From positions 1-64,000 of the forward strand of contig NZ_BIMB01000021.1 of the NCBI RefSeq assembly GCF_004000865.1: a DNA stretch of 64,000 bases. Direction: 5' to 3'. The stretch is from Paenibacillus elgii NBRC 100335. Lineage in GTDB: Bacteria > Bacillota > Bacilli > Paenibacillales > NBRC-103111. Positions 1-9,338 of the stretch are shown here, piece after piece (positions within the stretch are counted from its first letter, which is position 1; each line of letters begins with the position of its first letter). Below the pieces are notes generated by a model, which worked only from the letters and a program-made list of their open reading frames with translations, was not told the origin of the DNA and ran no database searches. The translations under genes were made by a program, and so were the position numbers.

Positions 1-1
1 C

Positions 2-364
2 CGCGGCCGCCTGCCGCTGTACCTCGCCGCGCTCGGTCTGGCGGCTGCCGCCTTCGCGCTGCTGGCGCTGCCGCTGCCCTTCGGCCTCTGGCTTGCGGTC
101 CTGCTCGCGGTGATGCTGGCGAATACCGCCATCACCACGCTCTCGGACACGCTCGCCGCCGACGCCGCCGCGGGCAGCCGCGCCGTCGCGTACATGACGA
201 CGTATACGATCGTCGTCGATATCGGGGCCGCGCTCGGCCCGCTGGCCTCCTTCGTCCTGCTGGGCGCGTTCGGCCCCGGCGGCGTCGGCTTCGCCTGCGC
301 CGCGCTGATGGCCCTCACCGCCGCAGCCTGGCTCATTTTTCACCGCAAACGGCGTATGCTATAA
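2..364 (+). CDS. MFS transporter, C-terminal part (cut by window edge)
   Basis: The frame is open from the first bases of the window and ends with TAA at 362-364, so only about the last 120 residues are seen. The translation is almost entirely hydrophobic, with about four membrane segments separated by short loops, and ends in a basic tail (FHRKRRML). This is the usual end of a 12-segment major facilitator superfamily transporter: a small-residue-rich helix, then a Gly/Pro-rich helix near IGAALGPL. The substrate cannot be told. The GTG or ATG near 110-113 is internal, not a start. It is followed after 36 bp by the YdeI-like gene on the same strand. Confidence 0.7.
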   Translation, partial: RGRLPLYLAALGLAAAAFALLALPLPFGLWLAVLLAVMLANTAITTLSDTLAADAAAGSRAVAYMTTYTIVVDIGAALGPLASFVLLGAFGPGGVGFACAALMALTAAAWLIFHRKRRML

Positions 365-400
365 GGTGCGGCAAAAGAACGTACGAAGGAGCAAATCGAG

Positions 401-868
401 ATGCAGCAGTTCGAAGCAGTGCTGCACCGGCCCGAAGGGACAGGGACGTGGACGTACTTCACACTGCCCTTCTCTGTGGAGGCCGTTTTCGGCAGCAAAG
501 GACAAGTCAAGGTAAAAGGAACGGTCAACGGCGTACCGTACCGCAGCTCGGCGATGCCGCACGGCAACGGCACCCACTACATGGTCGTCGGCAAAGCGAT
601 TCGCGATCAGGCCGGGGTCGCGCCGGGTGATCCGGTGCAGGTGACGATGGAGCTTGATACGGAAGAACGGACCGTCGAGGTGCCCGGCGACCTGGCCGAC
701 GCTCTGCGCCGGACGGAAGAAGCCGCAGCCCGATTCGACAAGCTGGCGTATTCGCACCGGAAAGAGTTCGTGGACTGGATCGAATCGGCCAAGCGGCCGG
801 AAACGCGGGCGAGCCGGATCGCGAAAGCCGTAGTGATGGTGCTGGAAGGAAAAAGACCGAAGGGGTAG
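401..868 (+). CDS. DUF1905 / YdeI-OmdA family protein
   Basis: 155 residues. The first ~95 match the DUF1905 beta-barrel-like domain (start MQQFEAVLHRPEGTGTWTYF, then an SSAMPHGNGTHYMVVGKAIR segment). The last ~45 (KLAYSHRKEFVDWIESAKRPE) are the helical YdeI/OmdA tail found in the 'bacteriocin-protection' family. The biochemical role is unknown; the family is common in Firmicutes and has been linked to peptide and stress tolerance. A GAAGGAG ribosome site at 385-391 sits 9 bases before the ATG and fixes the start. It may be read through from the preceding MFS gene and is followed by a two-way terminator. Confidence 0.75.
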   Translation: MQQFEAVLHRPEGTGTWTYFTLPFSVEAVFGSKGQVKVKGTVNGVPYRSSAMPHGNGTHYMVVGKAIRDQAGVAPGDPVQVTMELDTEERTVEVPGDLADALRRTEEAAARFDKLAYSHRKEFVDWIESAKRPETRASRIAKAVVMVLEGKRPKG

Positions 869-907
869 CAAAAAGCATTGGAAGCCGCCCCTGTCGCCAC
901 TCGCCTA

Positions 908-943
908 AAAAAGCAGGCCATCTCGCGGAAGATGCCCTGCTTT
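908..943. terminator. Bidirectional terminator between YdeI-like gene and dinB-like gene
   Basis: AAAGCAGG pairs with CCTGCTTT and the stem continues inward as CATCT/AGATG around a small loop. It is flanked by an A-run on the left and a T-run on the right, as expected for a shared terminator of two convergent genes. Confidence 0.75.
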
Positions 944-947
944 CCCT

Positions 948-1478
948 TTATTCGCTACTTTCCAAATACGCTTTCAGCCGCTCCTTCTGATGAAGATGAT
1001 GGCGGTAATGCATCTCCACAAGCTCGAACCATTCTTTCGCGTTAAGCCCGCCGAGTCTGGGATGCTGAACGGTATGCTGCGGGGAGATTTCCTCAAGCAG
1101 GGGCTCCACCTCTTTCATTCGGCGCACTACCGTATTCAACCCTTCGACGATCTGCTGTTTCGTTAGCGGCTGGTCCGGGATAGCCGTCTGAACTTGAATT
1201 CGGACAGGCGGAAATGAGCCATTCCTAAAAATCGCTTCCCCCGCTTCCGTCTTCCCTTCTACTTCGGCGGCCTCATGGGCGCTCTGATGCCTGCAAAGCT
1301 CGATATTCCGAAGCTGCATGTTAAGCGCGGTGTTGATCAGATGGACATACATTTGTCCCAGCGACCATTCGTTCTCGCTTGGCTTACGAATCAACTGTTC
1401 CATGCTGAAATCATCTAGCTCCTGAATATAACGGTTCGTGATTTCTTCCATACGTTGTACGGTTTCCGCTGTGATCAT
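948..1478 (-). CDS. DinB family protein (putative metal-dependent hydrolase/transferase)
   Basis: 176 residues from the chosen ATG. The four-helix DinB/YfiT fold is suggested by a helix near residue 10-30, the conserved GQMYVHLIN segment with a metal-binding His near residue 45, and a C-terminal HYRHHLHQKERL helix carrying the remaining His ligands. Members bind a metal ion; characterised relatives are thiol-dependent transferases, but this substrate is unknown. The frame is open 26 codons further upstream, but that extension (MAIPAAVCSGAAGG) is unlike the family. The ATG at 1476-1478 has AAAGGGG about 11 bases before it, so the shorter form is preferred. Confidence 0.75.
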   Translation of the reverse strand: MITAETVQRMEEITNRYIQELDDFSMEQLIRKPSENEWSLGQMYVHLINTALNMQLRNIELCRHQSAHEAAEVEGKTEAGEAIFRNGSFPPVRIQVQTAIPDQPLTKQQIVEGLNTVVRRMKEVEPLLEEISPQHTVQHPRLGGLNAKEWFELVEMHYRHHLHQKERLKAYLESSE

Positions 1479-1691
1479 CGTTTTAATGACCCCTTTCGCA
1501 TCAGGTATCAGGCTGCCGCCTGCAGCACCAGAACAAACGGCGGCAGGAATAGCCATTCGTTTATGCTATACATGCCGCCGTGCGCCTGTTCTGGATATAT
1601 ATTCTATTTTATCATTTTTATTCAATTTAATCGATAGAATGCTAAGATGTGATCGCGACCGGACACAGAGGCTTCCAAACATTTAGATCTA

Positions 1692-3344
1692 CTACAGCCG
1701 GAATCTTTTCAACTCGTGCTGCATTTCCTCGGCGATGAGCCGCAGCGTCTTCACCTTCTCTCCCGCCACGTCAAACGCACGCTTCTGTTCAACCGTCGAT
1801 GCCATGATCTCTTCGCTGCCAGCCGCCGATTGCTCCGTAATCGCGCTGATGCTCTCAATGGCCTGCTGAACCTGGGTACACATCTCCTGCGAAAGGTTCA
1901 TGTCGTCCGATAGCGCGGCCAGATGACTCGCGACCTTCTGCACCTTCTCGGAAATTTCGGCAAAAGATTGTCCTGTCGAAGAGGCGGCTTCCTCCTGTAC
2001 GCGGAATAACTCCATGCTCTCGGACACGGAATCCTTCACCTTATTCATCGCCGAGCCGATGCCTTCGACCGCCTGAAAAATTTGCTTCGCGGCCCTCACC
2101 GACTGGTCTGCCAGCTTCTTCACCTCTCCGGCGACGACCGCAAAGCCTTTGCCCGCTTCGCCGGCCCGGGCCGCTTCGATCGAAGCGTTCAAGGAAAGCA
2201 TTGTCGTCTGTCGGGCAAGGTCGGAGACGTAAACGGTCATTTTGGCAATCTCCGCCGCGTTGCCCTCCAGCTCCTGCACGGTCCGGTCCACAACAAACAT
2301 GGCGCTCCGATTGTCGGCCACGACCTGCAATTGTTCCTGCATGGCACGGCTGCCCAGCTCGATCGCGCGGACCGCTTCTTCGCCATACTCCGCCGACCGC
2401 GCGGTTTCCGCGAGATTCGCCTCAAACTTCCGCTGCATCTCGTCTACGAGAGATACCGTCATCGTCAAATCTTCCGCGATTTTTTGACTGCCGATGGCCA
2501 ATTCCTCCGTGGCCGTCGCCACCTGGGCGACGATCCCCTGCATCGTATCGTTGTTCCGGTCAATGTCTCTTGCCATGTCGTCCACGCGAGTGCCAGCTTG
2601 ATCTACCGAACGGACAATGCCGCGCAGGTTGTCGATCATTACCCGGAACGATCCGTTCAGTTCGTCCAGCTCGTCCCGTCCCTTCGTTTCGGCCAGTTCG
2701 ATCGTCAGGTTGCCCTGCGAGAGATGCTTCGCAGCGTCGTTCAACCGGCGAATTCGCCGGACGAGCTGCCGGGCCGTAAACGTATTGTACGCACCGACCG
2801 CTACGAGCAGCAGCACGCCTCCCGCCAGAGCCAGCTGCCACGTGAACCGGATGCTTCGCGTCAAGTGATCGGTATATTCGTCGTACCGCGCCTGCATCCG
2901 GAGGTCGAGCATATGAATATCGTTCTGTATGCCCAGCGTGCGAATCGATTGCCGTTTCGCCTCTGGGCTATTCTTTTCGTTTAACGCCTGATCGGCGGCC
3001 GCCGTCAGCTCTTTAAACTTCGTATCGATGCTCGCAAGCAGCTTTTGCTGCTCCTCCGACAACGCATTCCCGCCGGACAAAGCCGTGATCGTTTTTGCCG
3101 CTTGGCCGAGTTGACTTTTCACTCCCACCTTGTTGCTCTCGGTCATGGAGGACGAGTAATTGTTCAACCCCTGACCGATCTGGATCATGCTGCTCTTCAG
3201 CTCCCGGATGTTCATCATCGCAGGAACCAGCTCATTGTTTTGTGAGTTAATGCTTACCAGTTGAAAAATAATATAGGCCACCAAAGCCAAGGACGCGAGC
3301 AGCGAGATCATCGCGCTGCGTACCAGTTTTCCCTGCAGTTTCAT
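1692..3344 (-). CDS. Methyl-accepting chemotaxis protein
   Basis: 550 residues. A short cytoplasmic start is followed by membrane segment 1 (about 11-31), an all-helical periplasmic-type sensor of about 135 residues, membrane segment 2 (about 168-188), a HAMP domain (about 189-242) and a long coiled-coil signalling domain. The conserved hairpin tip is [18 protein letters not shown]. The ATG is preceded by GGAGGAA; the open frame extends 19 codons further into the upstream gene but without a better site. It lies 22 bp downstream of the BMP-type lipoprotein gene and is probably co-transcribed, which suggests the lipoprotein delivers a ligand to this receptor (inference). The sensor domain is helical, so direct small-ligand sensing cannot be read from sequence. 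Confidence 0.9.
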   Translation of the reverse strand: MKLQGKLVRSAMISLLASLALVAYIIFQLVSINSQNNELVPAMMNIRELKSSMIQIGQGLNNYSSSMTESNKVGVKSQLGQAAKTITALSGGNALSEEQQKLLASIDTKFKELTAAADQALNEKNSPEAKRQSIRTLGIQNDIHMLDLRMQARYDEYTDHLTRSIRFTWQLALAGGVLLLVAVGAYNTFTARQLVRRIRRLNDAAKHLSQGNLTIELAETKGRDELDELNGSFRVMIDNLRGIVRSVDQAGTRVDDMARDIDRNNDTMQGIVAQVATATEELAIGSQKIAEDLTMTVSLVDEMQRKFEANLAETARSAEYGEEAVRAIELGSRAMQEQLQVVADNRSAMFVVDRTVQELEGNAAEIAKMTVYVSDLARQTTMLSLNASIEAARAGEAGKGFAVVAGEVKKLADQSVRAAKQIFQAVEGIGSAMNKVKDSVSESMELFRVQEEAASSTGQSFAEISEKVQKVASHLAALSDDMNLSQEMCTQVQQAIESISAITEQSAAGSEEIMASTVEQKRAFDVAGEKVKTLRLIAEEMQHELKRFRL

Positions 3345-3366
3345 CGTTTCTTCCTCCGTTGCCGAA

Positions 3367-4368
3367 TCATGGGGTTGGGATCGTGATGCTTCCGGACACA
3401 AGCTTCTGGATCAGGTCGTCCACCTTCTGCTGCTGCTCCGGCTGCAAGGAAATGACGCGGATCGGCGCAAGGCCGACGCCATTCTCCTTCAGACCGAATA
3501 CCATATGCTTCTGTGGAAAATGGCCCGAATTTTGCACAAAAGATTTCACTGCCAGATCGATGGCAACGTCAATATTTTTCAGCATCGAAGTCACAACGGC
3601 TTTTTCCGCAACGAAAAATTGATCCGTATCGACGCCAATCCCATATTTTCCGCGCTTCGCCGCTTCCTGCAGCGCTCCGACGCCCGTAAACCCCGCTGCC
3701 GAATATAGGACATCGACCTTTTGTTTATCGATCATCCCGCCGGCAATTTGCACGCCAAGCGCGGCATTGCCAAAATCTCCGGCATAGGCTGCAGTGACCT
3801 CAGCTTTCGGATTGACCGCTTTGACCCCCTGCTCGAAGCCGTTCTGAAATTTGTGAATGAGCGGCACGTCCGCCCCGCCTACAAAACCGACCGCGTTCGA
3901 ACGGGTAGTCAACCCGGCAATCGCTCCTGCGAGGAAGCTTCCTTCCTCCTCTTTAAACGTAATCGAAGCCACGTTCGGCAGATCCGACGTCTCGTCGACA
4001 ATGATAAACTGCCGGTCCGGATGCTGCTTCGCGGCTTTCTCCAAGCTCTCCTTGATCATAAAGCCCAAGCCGATCACAAGATCGCAGCCATCCTGCGCCA
4101 GCTGCTCGAACCCTGCATCGTACGTTTTCGTCTTGGCGATCTCCCGATAATCAAAAACGATGCCTTGCTCGTCACGGGCCTTGATTAGCCCCTGAAACGC
4201 GGCATCGCTAAAAGATTGATCTCCTAACCCGACTTCCGACAGCATAATCCCGATCTTCATGGGTCGCTGCGCCGTCTTTTCCGCCTGTTGCGCGCAACCG
4301 GCAAGCAACCACAGGCTTACTAGAAGTGAAATCCAACGCATCATCGCTTGTCTGCCCTTCCTCTTCAT
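3367..4368 (-). CDS. BMP/PnrA-family substrate-binding lipoprotein
   Basis: 333 residues with a lipoprotein signal peptide ending in the lipobox LLAGC near residue 25, so the mature protein is anchored outside the membrane. The rest matches the basic membrane protein (BMP, Med/PnrA) type I periplasmic-binding fold: [18 protein letters not shown] at the start, [15 protein letters not shown], the [25 protein letters not shown] segment and [10 protein letters not shown]. Relatives bind nucleosides for ABC import. No permease or ATPase lies next to it; its partner is the chemoreceptor gene downstream. An AGAGGTGA ribosome site precedes the ATG. Confidence 0.85.
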   Translation of the reverse strand: MKRKGRQAMMRWISLLVSLWLLAGCAQQAEKTAQRPMKIGIMLSEVGLGDQSFSDAAFQGLIKARDEQGIVFDYREIAKTKTYDAGFEQLAQDGCDLVIGLGFMIKESLEKAAKQHPDRQFIIVDETSDLPNVASITFKEEEGSFLAGAIAGLTTRSNAVGFVGGADVPLIHKFQNGFEQGVKAVNPKAEVTAAYAGDFGNAALGVQIAGGMIDKQKVDVLYSAAGFTGVGALQEAAKRGKYGIGVDTDQFFVAEKAVVTSMLKNIDVAIDLAVKSFVQNSGHFPQKHMVFGLKENGVGLAPIRVISLQPEQQQKVDDLIQKLVSGSITIPTP

Positions 4369-4471
4369 TGTCCGTCACCTCTTATAGATGTAAAAAAATT
4401 TAGTACCTTTACTATATCGTGCAGAGACTGCCGTAAATAAAGAGCTTTATTTAAAAAGAGGCATAGCCGCA

Positions 4472-4517
4472 AAAAAGCTTAATCAAGCGATGCCGCGGCA
4501 TGCCGATTAAGCTTTTT
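4472..4517. terminator. Strong hairpin terminator downstream of GNAT gene
   Basis: A 13-bp perfect stem AAAAAGCTTAATC/GATTAAGCTTTTT encloses a second small palindrome (ATGCCGCGGCAT). It lies just past the end of the minus-strand GNAT gene, with T-runs in both directions. Confidence 0.75.
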
Positions 4518-4556
4518 GGTTGCTGGGCGTTCAGGGCCGCTTGCTCCCCTGCCCCT

Positions 4557-4979
4557 TTACTGCGCCGCAGCCGGGATCGGCCGCCGCATCAGCTCCAGCC
4601 GCTCGAAGCCGTACTGCTCGTACAGCCCGTGCGCGTCCTTGGTGCCAAGCACCATCCGGGTACCTTGCACCGCCGGATGCTCCACCAGAAACTGCATCAG
4701 CGACTTGCCGAGCCCCTGCCCCCGGTGATCGGGGTGCACGATAACGTCGCAGACCCAAGCGAACGTGGTGTAATCCGTCACCACCCGCATGAAGCCCACC
4801 TGCGCCTCCCCGTGGTAAAGACCGAAGCAGAGCGAGTTTTCAAAACTCCGTAGCACCGTCTCCTTGCTTCGGTGCGCAGCCCAGTAGCTTGTCTGCAAAA
4901 GCGCATAAATCACATCCGGCTGCAGCTCTTCCCGGCAATCGTTAATGCGGTACGGCAGTGTCTCATGCTTCCATTCCAT
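4557..4979 (-). CDS. GNAT family N-acetyltransferase
   Basis: 140 residues. The acetyl-CoA binding motif A is clear: VCDVIVHPDHRGQGLGKSLM near residues 80-100, with the Q/R-x-x-G-x-G/A signature. The C-terminal GLYEQYGFERLE is the usual motif B ending. The small-molecule or peptide acceptor is unknown. The gene is divergent from a MocR-type regulator starting 120 bp away, a common arrangement in which the regulator controls the neighbour (inference). Confidence 0.85.
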   Translation of the reverse strand: MEWKHETLPYRINDCREELQPDVIYALLQTSYWAAHRSKETVLRSFENSLCFGLYHGEAQVGFMRVVTDYTTFAWVCDVIVHPDHRGQGLGKSLMQFLVEHPAVQGTRMVLGTKDAHGLYEQYGFERLELMRRPIPAAAQ

Positions 4980-4999
4980 CTGTACCCCTCCTGTAGATG

Positions 5000-5028
5000 T
5001 TGGTTTCGTTCATGTCGTTCAGTATAAT
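5000..5028 (+). promoter_or_regulatory. Sigma-A-type promoter of the mocR-type gene
   Basis: TTGGTT at 5000-5005 and TATAAT at 5023-5028 are separated by 17 bases. They lie in the 120-bp divergent region between the GNAT and MocR-type genes. A perfect -10 with a partial -35 fits a regulated promoter. Confidence 0.55.
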
Positions 5029-5098
5029 AGATACAGATGATACCGACTTATTTATTTCTCCCATCTGTACCCGTACAAAATTGAGGAGGACTTTACGT

Positions 5099-6508
5099 AT
5101 GAGCATAAGCATAAGTACGAGCACGGGCTGCAAGTTCGAAGCCATCAAAGCGGACATCCAGCGCAAGCTCGCATCCGGCGCCATCCGGCCGGGTGCCAAG
5201 CTGCCTTCGATCCGCGACGTATCCGTACAATACGGATGCAGCAAAAATACGGCCATACGCGCGTACGACGAGCTGGAACGGGAACACTTGATTTATTCGG
5301 TGCCCAAAAGCGGCTATTACGCCGTCGTCCGCTCCGAGCAGCCCTCCTCCGCCGAACCGTTGGAGCGAATCGACCTCGCCACCGCAACCCCGGACCCGGC
5401 GGTTATGCCGTATGCGGACTTCCAGCACTGCTTGAATCAAGCGATCGAGCGGTACCAGGACCGGCTGTTTTCGTATTCGGACCCGCTCGGCTTTATGTCG
5501 CTCCGGCAGGCGCTGCAAAAGCATCTGACCACGGCGCAGGTATTCGCCGAGCCGGAGCGGATTGCCGTCGTATCCGGCTCCCAGCAGGCGATTCATATGC
5601 TGGCCGGCATGCCTTTTCCGAACGGCAAGACGGCCATTCTCGTCGAGCAGCCCACCTACTTCGGCATGCTCCGCACGCTGGAGCTGCTGGGCATCACGGC
5701 CATCGGCATCACCCGCACCGACGAAGGAATCGATCTGGACGAGTTGGAGCGGCATTTTCGGACGAACACGATCAAATTTTTTTATACCGTGCCGCGGTAT
5801 CACAACCCGATGGGAACAAGCCTGAGCCAGGAGCAAAAGCAGGCGATCGCCCGGCTGGCCGAACGCTATGACGTTTACATCGTGGAGGACGACTATTTGG
5901 CCGATCTGGAAACGAACCGCCGCGCGGACCCGATCTACAGCTTGAACCGCTCCGGCCACGTCATTTATGTCAAAAGCTTCTCCAAAGTGACGCTGCCGGG
6001 CCTGCGGCTCGGCACGGCCGTCCTGCCGCAGCCGCTGCTGGAGACGTTCCGCCAGTTCAAATCCTCCGCCGATTCGAGTACGTCCGCCTTGTCCCAAGCG
6101 GCGCTCGAGCTATACTTGACGTGCGGCATGTTCGACCGCCACGCCGCGCGGATGCGCGAGCATTACCGCATCCGGATGGAGGCGCTTCGCACGGCGGCTG
6201 CCCGCTACCTGCCGCAGGAGGTCCGCCTGCATGTACCAGACGTCGGCGTCTTCGCACGGCTGCTCGTGCCGCCGCCGCTGGAGGCCGACGATCTGCTGGC
6301 GGCGCTGAAGCAGCAGAACGTCGCAGCCGTGCCGACCGCGCGAAGCTATCTGCGCACGTTCGCGAAGGACAACGGCCTGCGCCTGAGCGTCATGCGCGCG
6401 AACGAAGCGCAGATCGACGAAGCGATCCGCCGCATCGCCGACTGGATCGGGCAAGCGCGCCACCGCAAGCCGCCGCTGCAATGGGACCCGGTCGTCGACT
6501 GGATCTAG
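5099..6508 (+). CDS. MocR-type GntR regulator with aminotransferase-like domain
   Basis: 469 residues. The N-terminal ~70 form a GntR winged helix (KLPSIRDVSVQYGCSKNTAI, then an AYDELEREHLIYSVPKSGYY wing). The rest is a fold-type I PLP aminotransferase domain with the Asp loop (VEDDYLADLE) and the PLP lysine in YVKSFSKVTLPGLRLG. MocR proteins use bound PLP as a sensor and usually control a neighbouring gene, here perhaps the divergent GNAT gene. The ATG at 5099 has GAGGAGGA 8 bases upstream; the frame is open 34 codons further but would begin before the promoter -10, so the longer form is rejected. Confidence 0.88.
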   Translation: MSISISTSTGCKFEAIKADIQRKLASGAIRPGAKLPSIRDVSVQYGCSKNTAIRAYDELEREHLIYSVPKSGYYAVVRSEQPSSAEPLERIDLATATPDPAVMPYADFQHCLNQAIERYQDRLFSYSDPLGFMSLRQALQKHLTTAQVFAEPERIAVVSGSQQAIHMLAGMPFPNGKTAILVEQPTYFGMLRTLELLGITAIGITRTDEGIDLDELERHFRTNTIKFFYTVPRYHNPMGTSLSQEQKQAIARLAERYDVYIVEDDYLADLETNRRADPIYSLNRSGHVIYVKSFSKVTLPGLRLGTAVLPQPLLETFRQFKSSADSSTSALSQAALELYLTCGMFDRHAARMREHYRIRMEALRTAAARYLPQEVRLHVPDVGVFARLLVPPPLEADDLLAALKQQNVAAVPTARSYLRTFAKDNGLRLSVMRANEAQIDEAIRRIADWIGQARHRKPPLQWDPVVDWI

Positions 6509-6513
6509 ACGGG

Positions 6514-6744
6514 GGAGATGAGGTCGAAGCCGAACGTCAAATGATGCCGGGAGCGAGCTGGCTTGAGGTCGCGCCGAAGGGAGCGGAATCCGCGCTGGTG
6601 CTTTATCCGAAAAGCATGATGAAAAACTGGGCCGAGCTGAAGCCATCCATCGTATTCGTCTGCGACGATGTCGAGAAGACATACGAGACGATGAAAGCGA
6701 ACGGCGTCACCTTCGAAGGCAATTCGTTTTTGATCAAAGGCTAG
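6514..6744 (+). pseudogene. Remnant of a VOC (glyoxalase/bleomycin-resistance) family gene
   Basis: Directly after the MocR stop a different frame reads WLEVAPKGAESALVLYPKSM, then KPSIVFVCDDVEKTYETMKA. This is the well-known second half of a VOC-fold monomer. The first ~45 residues, including the first metal ligand strand, are missing. The end jumps from GVTFEG straight to NSFLIKG, skipping the ~20-residue stretch (normally WGxxxxFxDPDG) that precedes the final strand. The frame is otherwise intact, so there has been a 5' truncation and an internal in-frame deletion. There is no convincing start or ribosome site. Confidence 0.65.
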
Positions 6745-6749
6745 AAAAA

Positions 6750-6790
6750 AAGAGACCGCCCAAACGCCGAAACGTTTGAGCGGTTCTCGC
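6750..6790. terminator. Bidirectional terminator
   Basis: GAGACCGCCCAAACG and CGTTTGAGCGGTTCTC form an imperfect 15-bp stem preceded by a run of A. It serves the convergent VOC remnant and the phosphatase gene. Confidence 0.65.
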
Positions 6791-6833
6791 ATCTATGGCC
6801 GGTCCGGCGGCCGTACACGGACCGCCGCCGTTC

Positions 6834-9062
6834 TCATTTCCCCGTCGTATACTCGACTACGACCGGATCTGAATTCAGCCTCCCGCTCACCGCCTTGATC
6901 ACGAACCGGTACGATGGGGACGAATCCTTTTTCGCTACGGTATAGCTGTAGGTGGTCGTTCCGTCGGCATGACGGACTTTGGCCGTCCAATTCGGGCCTA
7001 CTGCATCGTTTTGCTCGTAAATGCGGTAGCTCTCCACAGCCGGACCCGCGCTGGGAGCGGTCCACGTCAGCTTCATTTGCCCGTCTGCCGTCAGCGTCGC
7101 TTTGGCATTTTCCACCTTATTCGGCTTCACTGCCGTTTTCTTCATGCTGTATGCGTCGTACAGTTCCGTGCTTCCGCCCTTCGTGGTCGTATAAGCTTGG
7201 AAGGACAGCGTATCGTCCTTGACGGTGACCCCGGTGAACATTTGCTTTTTTGGCTGGCCGGATACGGCCGCGTACGGGAAATCCTCGTCTTTGGGCTTAT
7301 AAAATTTCGGGCCTGCCGTATTGCCGACGAAATATACCGTCCCCTTCGGGTTCAGAACGTGGCCTTCGCCGTCCTTCGTCACCTCTTGAGGCTGACCGGC
7401 GTACATTTGGTAGCTTCGGGTGTACGTATGGTCGTGTCCCGACAGGACAGCGTCGATGCCCAGCTCATCGAACAGAGGCGCCAGATGCTCGCGGAAAAAC
7501 TTGACGTCCGTGCTGCCGGAATGGCTGGCTACCGAATAAATCGACTTGTGGAACAAGACGATTTTCCATTTTTTGTCCGTTTTGGCGACTTCGTTTCGAA
7601 GCCACTCCACTTGCTTCTTGAAGACAGGGTCGGAGTCGCCCGAATACTGCGTGTTGAAGACCATGAAATGGGCCGGACCGTAGTCAAAAGCGTACACCGA
7701 GCCTTCCGGGGTCGCGTCCGTTTGCGACTTGTTGGGCAGATGGAAGTGGTAGGCGTAGTTGTTGTAATTTTGGGTTTCATGGTTACCCAGAATCGGCATC
7801 AGCGGAAGGCGCGTTAAAATATCCTTCGGCTCATTAAGCAGCCACATCCACTGCTCCTCCACATCGCCATTGTCCACCAGATCGCCCGTGTTGACGATAA
7901 ATTTGGCATCCGGGAATTTTTGAATCCCTTGCTGAACCGTATTTTTCCAGATCGTGTAGTCGGCTTGCGTCTTGGCTTGGGAATCCGTCGTATACAAGAA
8001 AGTAAAGCCGTTGTCGCTTGCAGGCTCCGTCGTAAACGTGCCGATCTCGCTCCAGTTGCCCGGCGTCCCGTCGCCCAGACGGTAAGCATAGGCGGTGCCG
8101 GGCTTTAAGCCGTCGGCGATGACTTTATGGCTTGAAAGTTTCGTGTTTTTATGATTGGATTTATCCGCCAGCGTCAAATAAACGCTGATCGCTTGCGAAG
8201 TGCCTTGATACGTCTGGACTCCCGTAGACGGAAACGAATTTCCGTTGAGCTTCGAAGCTTCCACGACCTGCAGTTGGGTGCCGGTGATCTTGTCTGACGT
8301 GTACCAGGCGAACGCCATGCTGGTTTTCGGATCGTCGTAATACGTCAGCGCGATCGCCGTCGGCTTGCCGCTCGAAGGATTTCCGCCGCTGCCCGAATCG
8401 TCCGGATTCGCAACGAGCTTCATATCCCAATACAGATCGGAGCTGCTTGCGCTTCCCTGATGCACCTCGGCCGCGAGTACGTTCGCGCCGTCGCGGAGCT
8501 TGCTTTTCAAAATAGCAGTCAGATCGGCCGTGACGGTGCGGGGATCGCTTTTCGATTCGGAGGCCAGCGTAGCGTAGCGGATGTCCCCTTCCGGCATATT
8601 GAAGCGGTACGCCTCTTCGCCGTTGACATAGAGCACGACGCCGTCGTCCACCCCGAAGGTGCCTTGGATCTGCTGATAGTCGCTTGCTTTGGCCACGTGG
8701 ACCGTTGTGCGGAAATACGTGGTCGGGTATTTCTTTTTGGCGTCCGGCCCATAGCTGACGGCGCTCTTTACGGCGCCGAACTCTGCAGTTGCGGTGTCCG
8801 CCGGATAGCCGAAAGGCGCTTGTCCGGAACTCCAGGCGGAGTCGTCGTAGGAAACGTTCTTCCAATCGCCGCCCAAATCTTTCCCTCGGTCAAAATAGCG
8901 CCATGTGGCGTTTCCGGCCAACAATGTGACGGGACCGGCGGAAAGCGCGGCGTGGCCTTCGGATTCGTCCGCAAGGGCCGCTCCCCCTGTAAGCAGCAGC
9001 TGGAACACCAGAAGCAGAGACAATACGATCGGCCATCGTTTTCGCTTCAACCCTCTGTTCAT
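6834..9062 (-). CDS. Secreted purple-acid-phosphatase-like metallophosphoesterase
   Basis: 742 residues with a Sec signal peptide (basic start, VLSLLLVFQLLLTG, ADE cleavage region). In order: a beta-rich domain of about 200 residues resembling sugar-binding modules (WRYFDRGKDLGGDWKNVSYD), an FN3-like purple acid phosphatase N-domain (about 215-330), and a calcineurin-like catalytic domain. The catalytic domain has metal motifs YTTDSQ, NTGDLVDNG, GNHE, LFHKS and SGHDHTYTRS. A second FN3-like domain closes the protein. It probably releases phosphate from organic esters outside the cell; no cell-wall anchor is visible. The start at 9062 has GGAG 8 bases before it; an in-frame ATG 7 codons earlier has no good ribosome site. 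Confidence 0.88.
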   Translation of the reverse strand: MNRGLKRKRWPIVLSLLLVFQLLLTGGAALADESEGHAALSAGPVTLLAGNATWRYFDRGKDLGGDWKNVSYDDSAWSSGQAPFGYPADTATAEFGAVKSAVSYGPDAKKKYPTTYFRTTVHVAKASDYQQIQGTFGVDDGVVLYVNGEEAYRFNMPEGDIRYATLASESKSDPRTVTADLTAILKSKLRDGANVLAAEVHQGSASSSDLYWDMKLVANPDDSGSGGNPSSGKPTAIALTYYDDPKTSMAFAWYTSDKITGTQLQVVEASKLNGNSFPSTGVQTYQGTSQAISVYLTLADKSNHKNTKLSSHKVIADGLKPGTAYAYRLGDGTPGNWSEIGTFTTEPASDNGFTFLYTTDSQAKTQADYTIWKNTVQQGIQKFPDAKFIVNTGDLVDNGDVEEQWMWLLNEPKDILTRLPLMPILGNHETQNYNNYAYHFHLPNKSQTDATPEGSVYAFDYGPAHFMVFNTQYSGDSDPVFKKQVEWLRNEVAKTDKKWKIVLFHKSIYSVASHSGSTDVKFFREHLAPLFDELGIDAVLSGHDHTYTRSYQMYAGQPQEVTKDGEGHVLNPKGTVYFVGNTAGPKFYKPKDEDFPYAAVSGQPKKQMFTGVTVKDDTLSFQAYTTTKGGSTELYDAYSMKKTAVKPNKVENAKATLTADGQMKLTWTAPSAGPAVESYRIYEQNDAVGPNWTAKVRHADGTTTYSYTVAKKDSSPSYRFVIKAVSGRLNSDPVVVEYTTGK

Positions 9063-9242
9063 CAACTTCACTCCAATCTTCATAAATTTAAGTATTTAAC
9101 CTTTGATCAAATCAATTCGTGCGTCCCCTCCTCGCCCATAAAATCCCACTATATGGAAAACAAAACCATTGTAGCTTTCATTGCAAGAAATTTCAACATG
9201 GAATAATCCCAGATGAAATTAATCCACCTGCCACTCCCAAAG

Positions 9243-9292
9243 AAAAAAGGGACATTTCCGTACGCCCCAAGTCGGGCGCGCGGAATGTCCCC
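9243..9292 (-). terminator. Terminator of the hut block
   Basis: On the minus strand a long imperfect stem (GGGACATTCCGCGCGCCC opposite GGGGCGTACGGAAATGTCCC) is followed by TTTTTT. It closes the hutG-hutU-hutI transcription unit. Confidence 0.75.
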
Positions 9293-9338
9293 ATTCTGAT
9301 CGTGCTATATGCAGTTGCGAAACGTTTCATCCGGCCAG

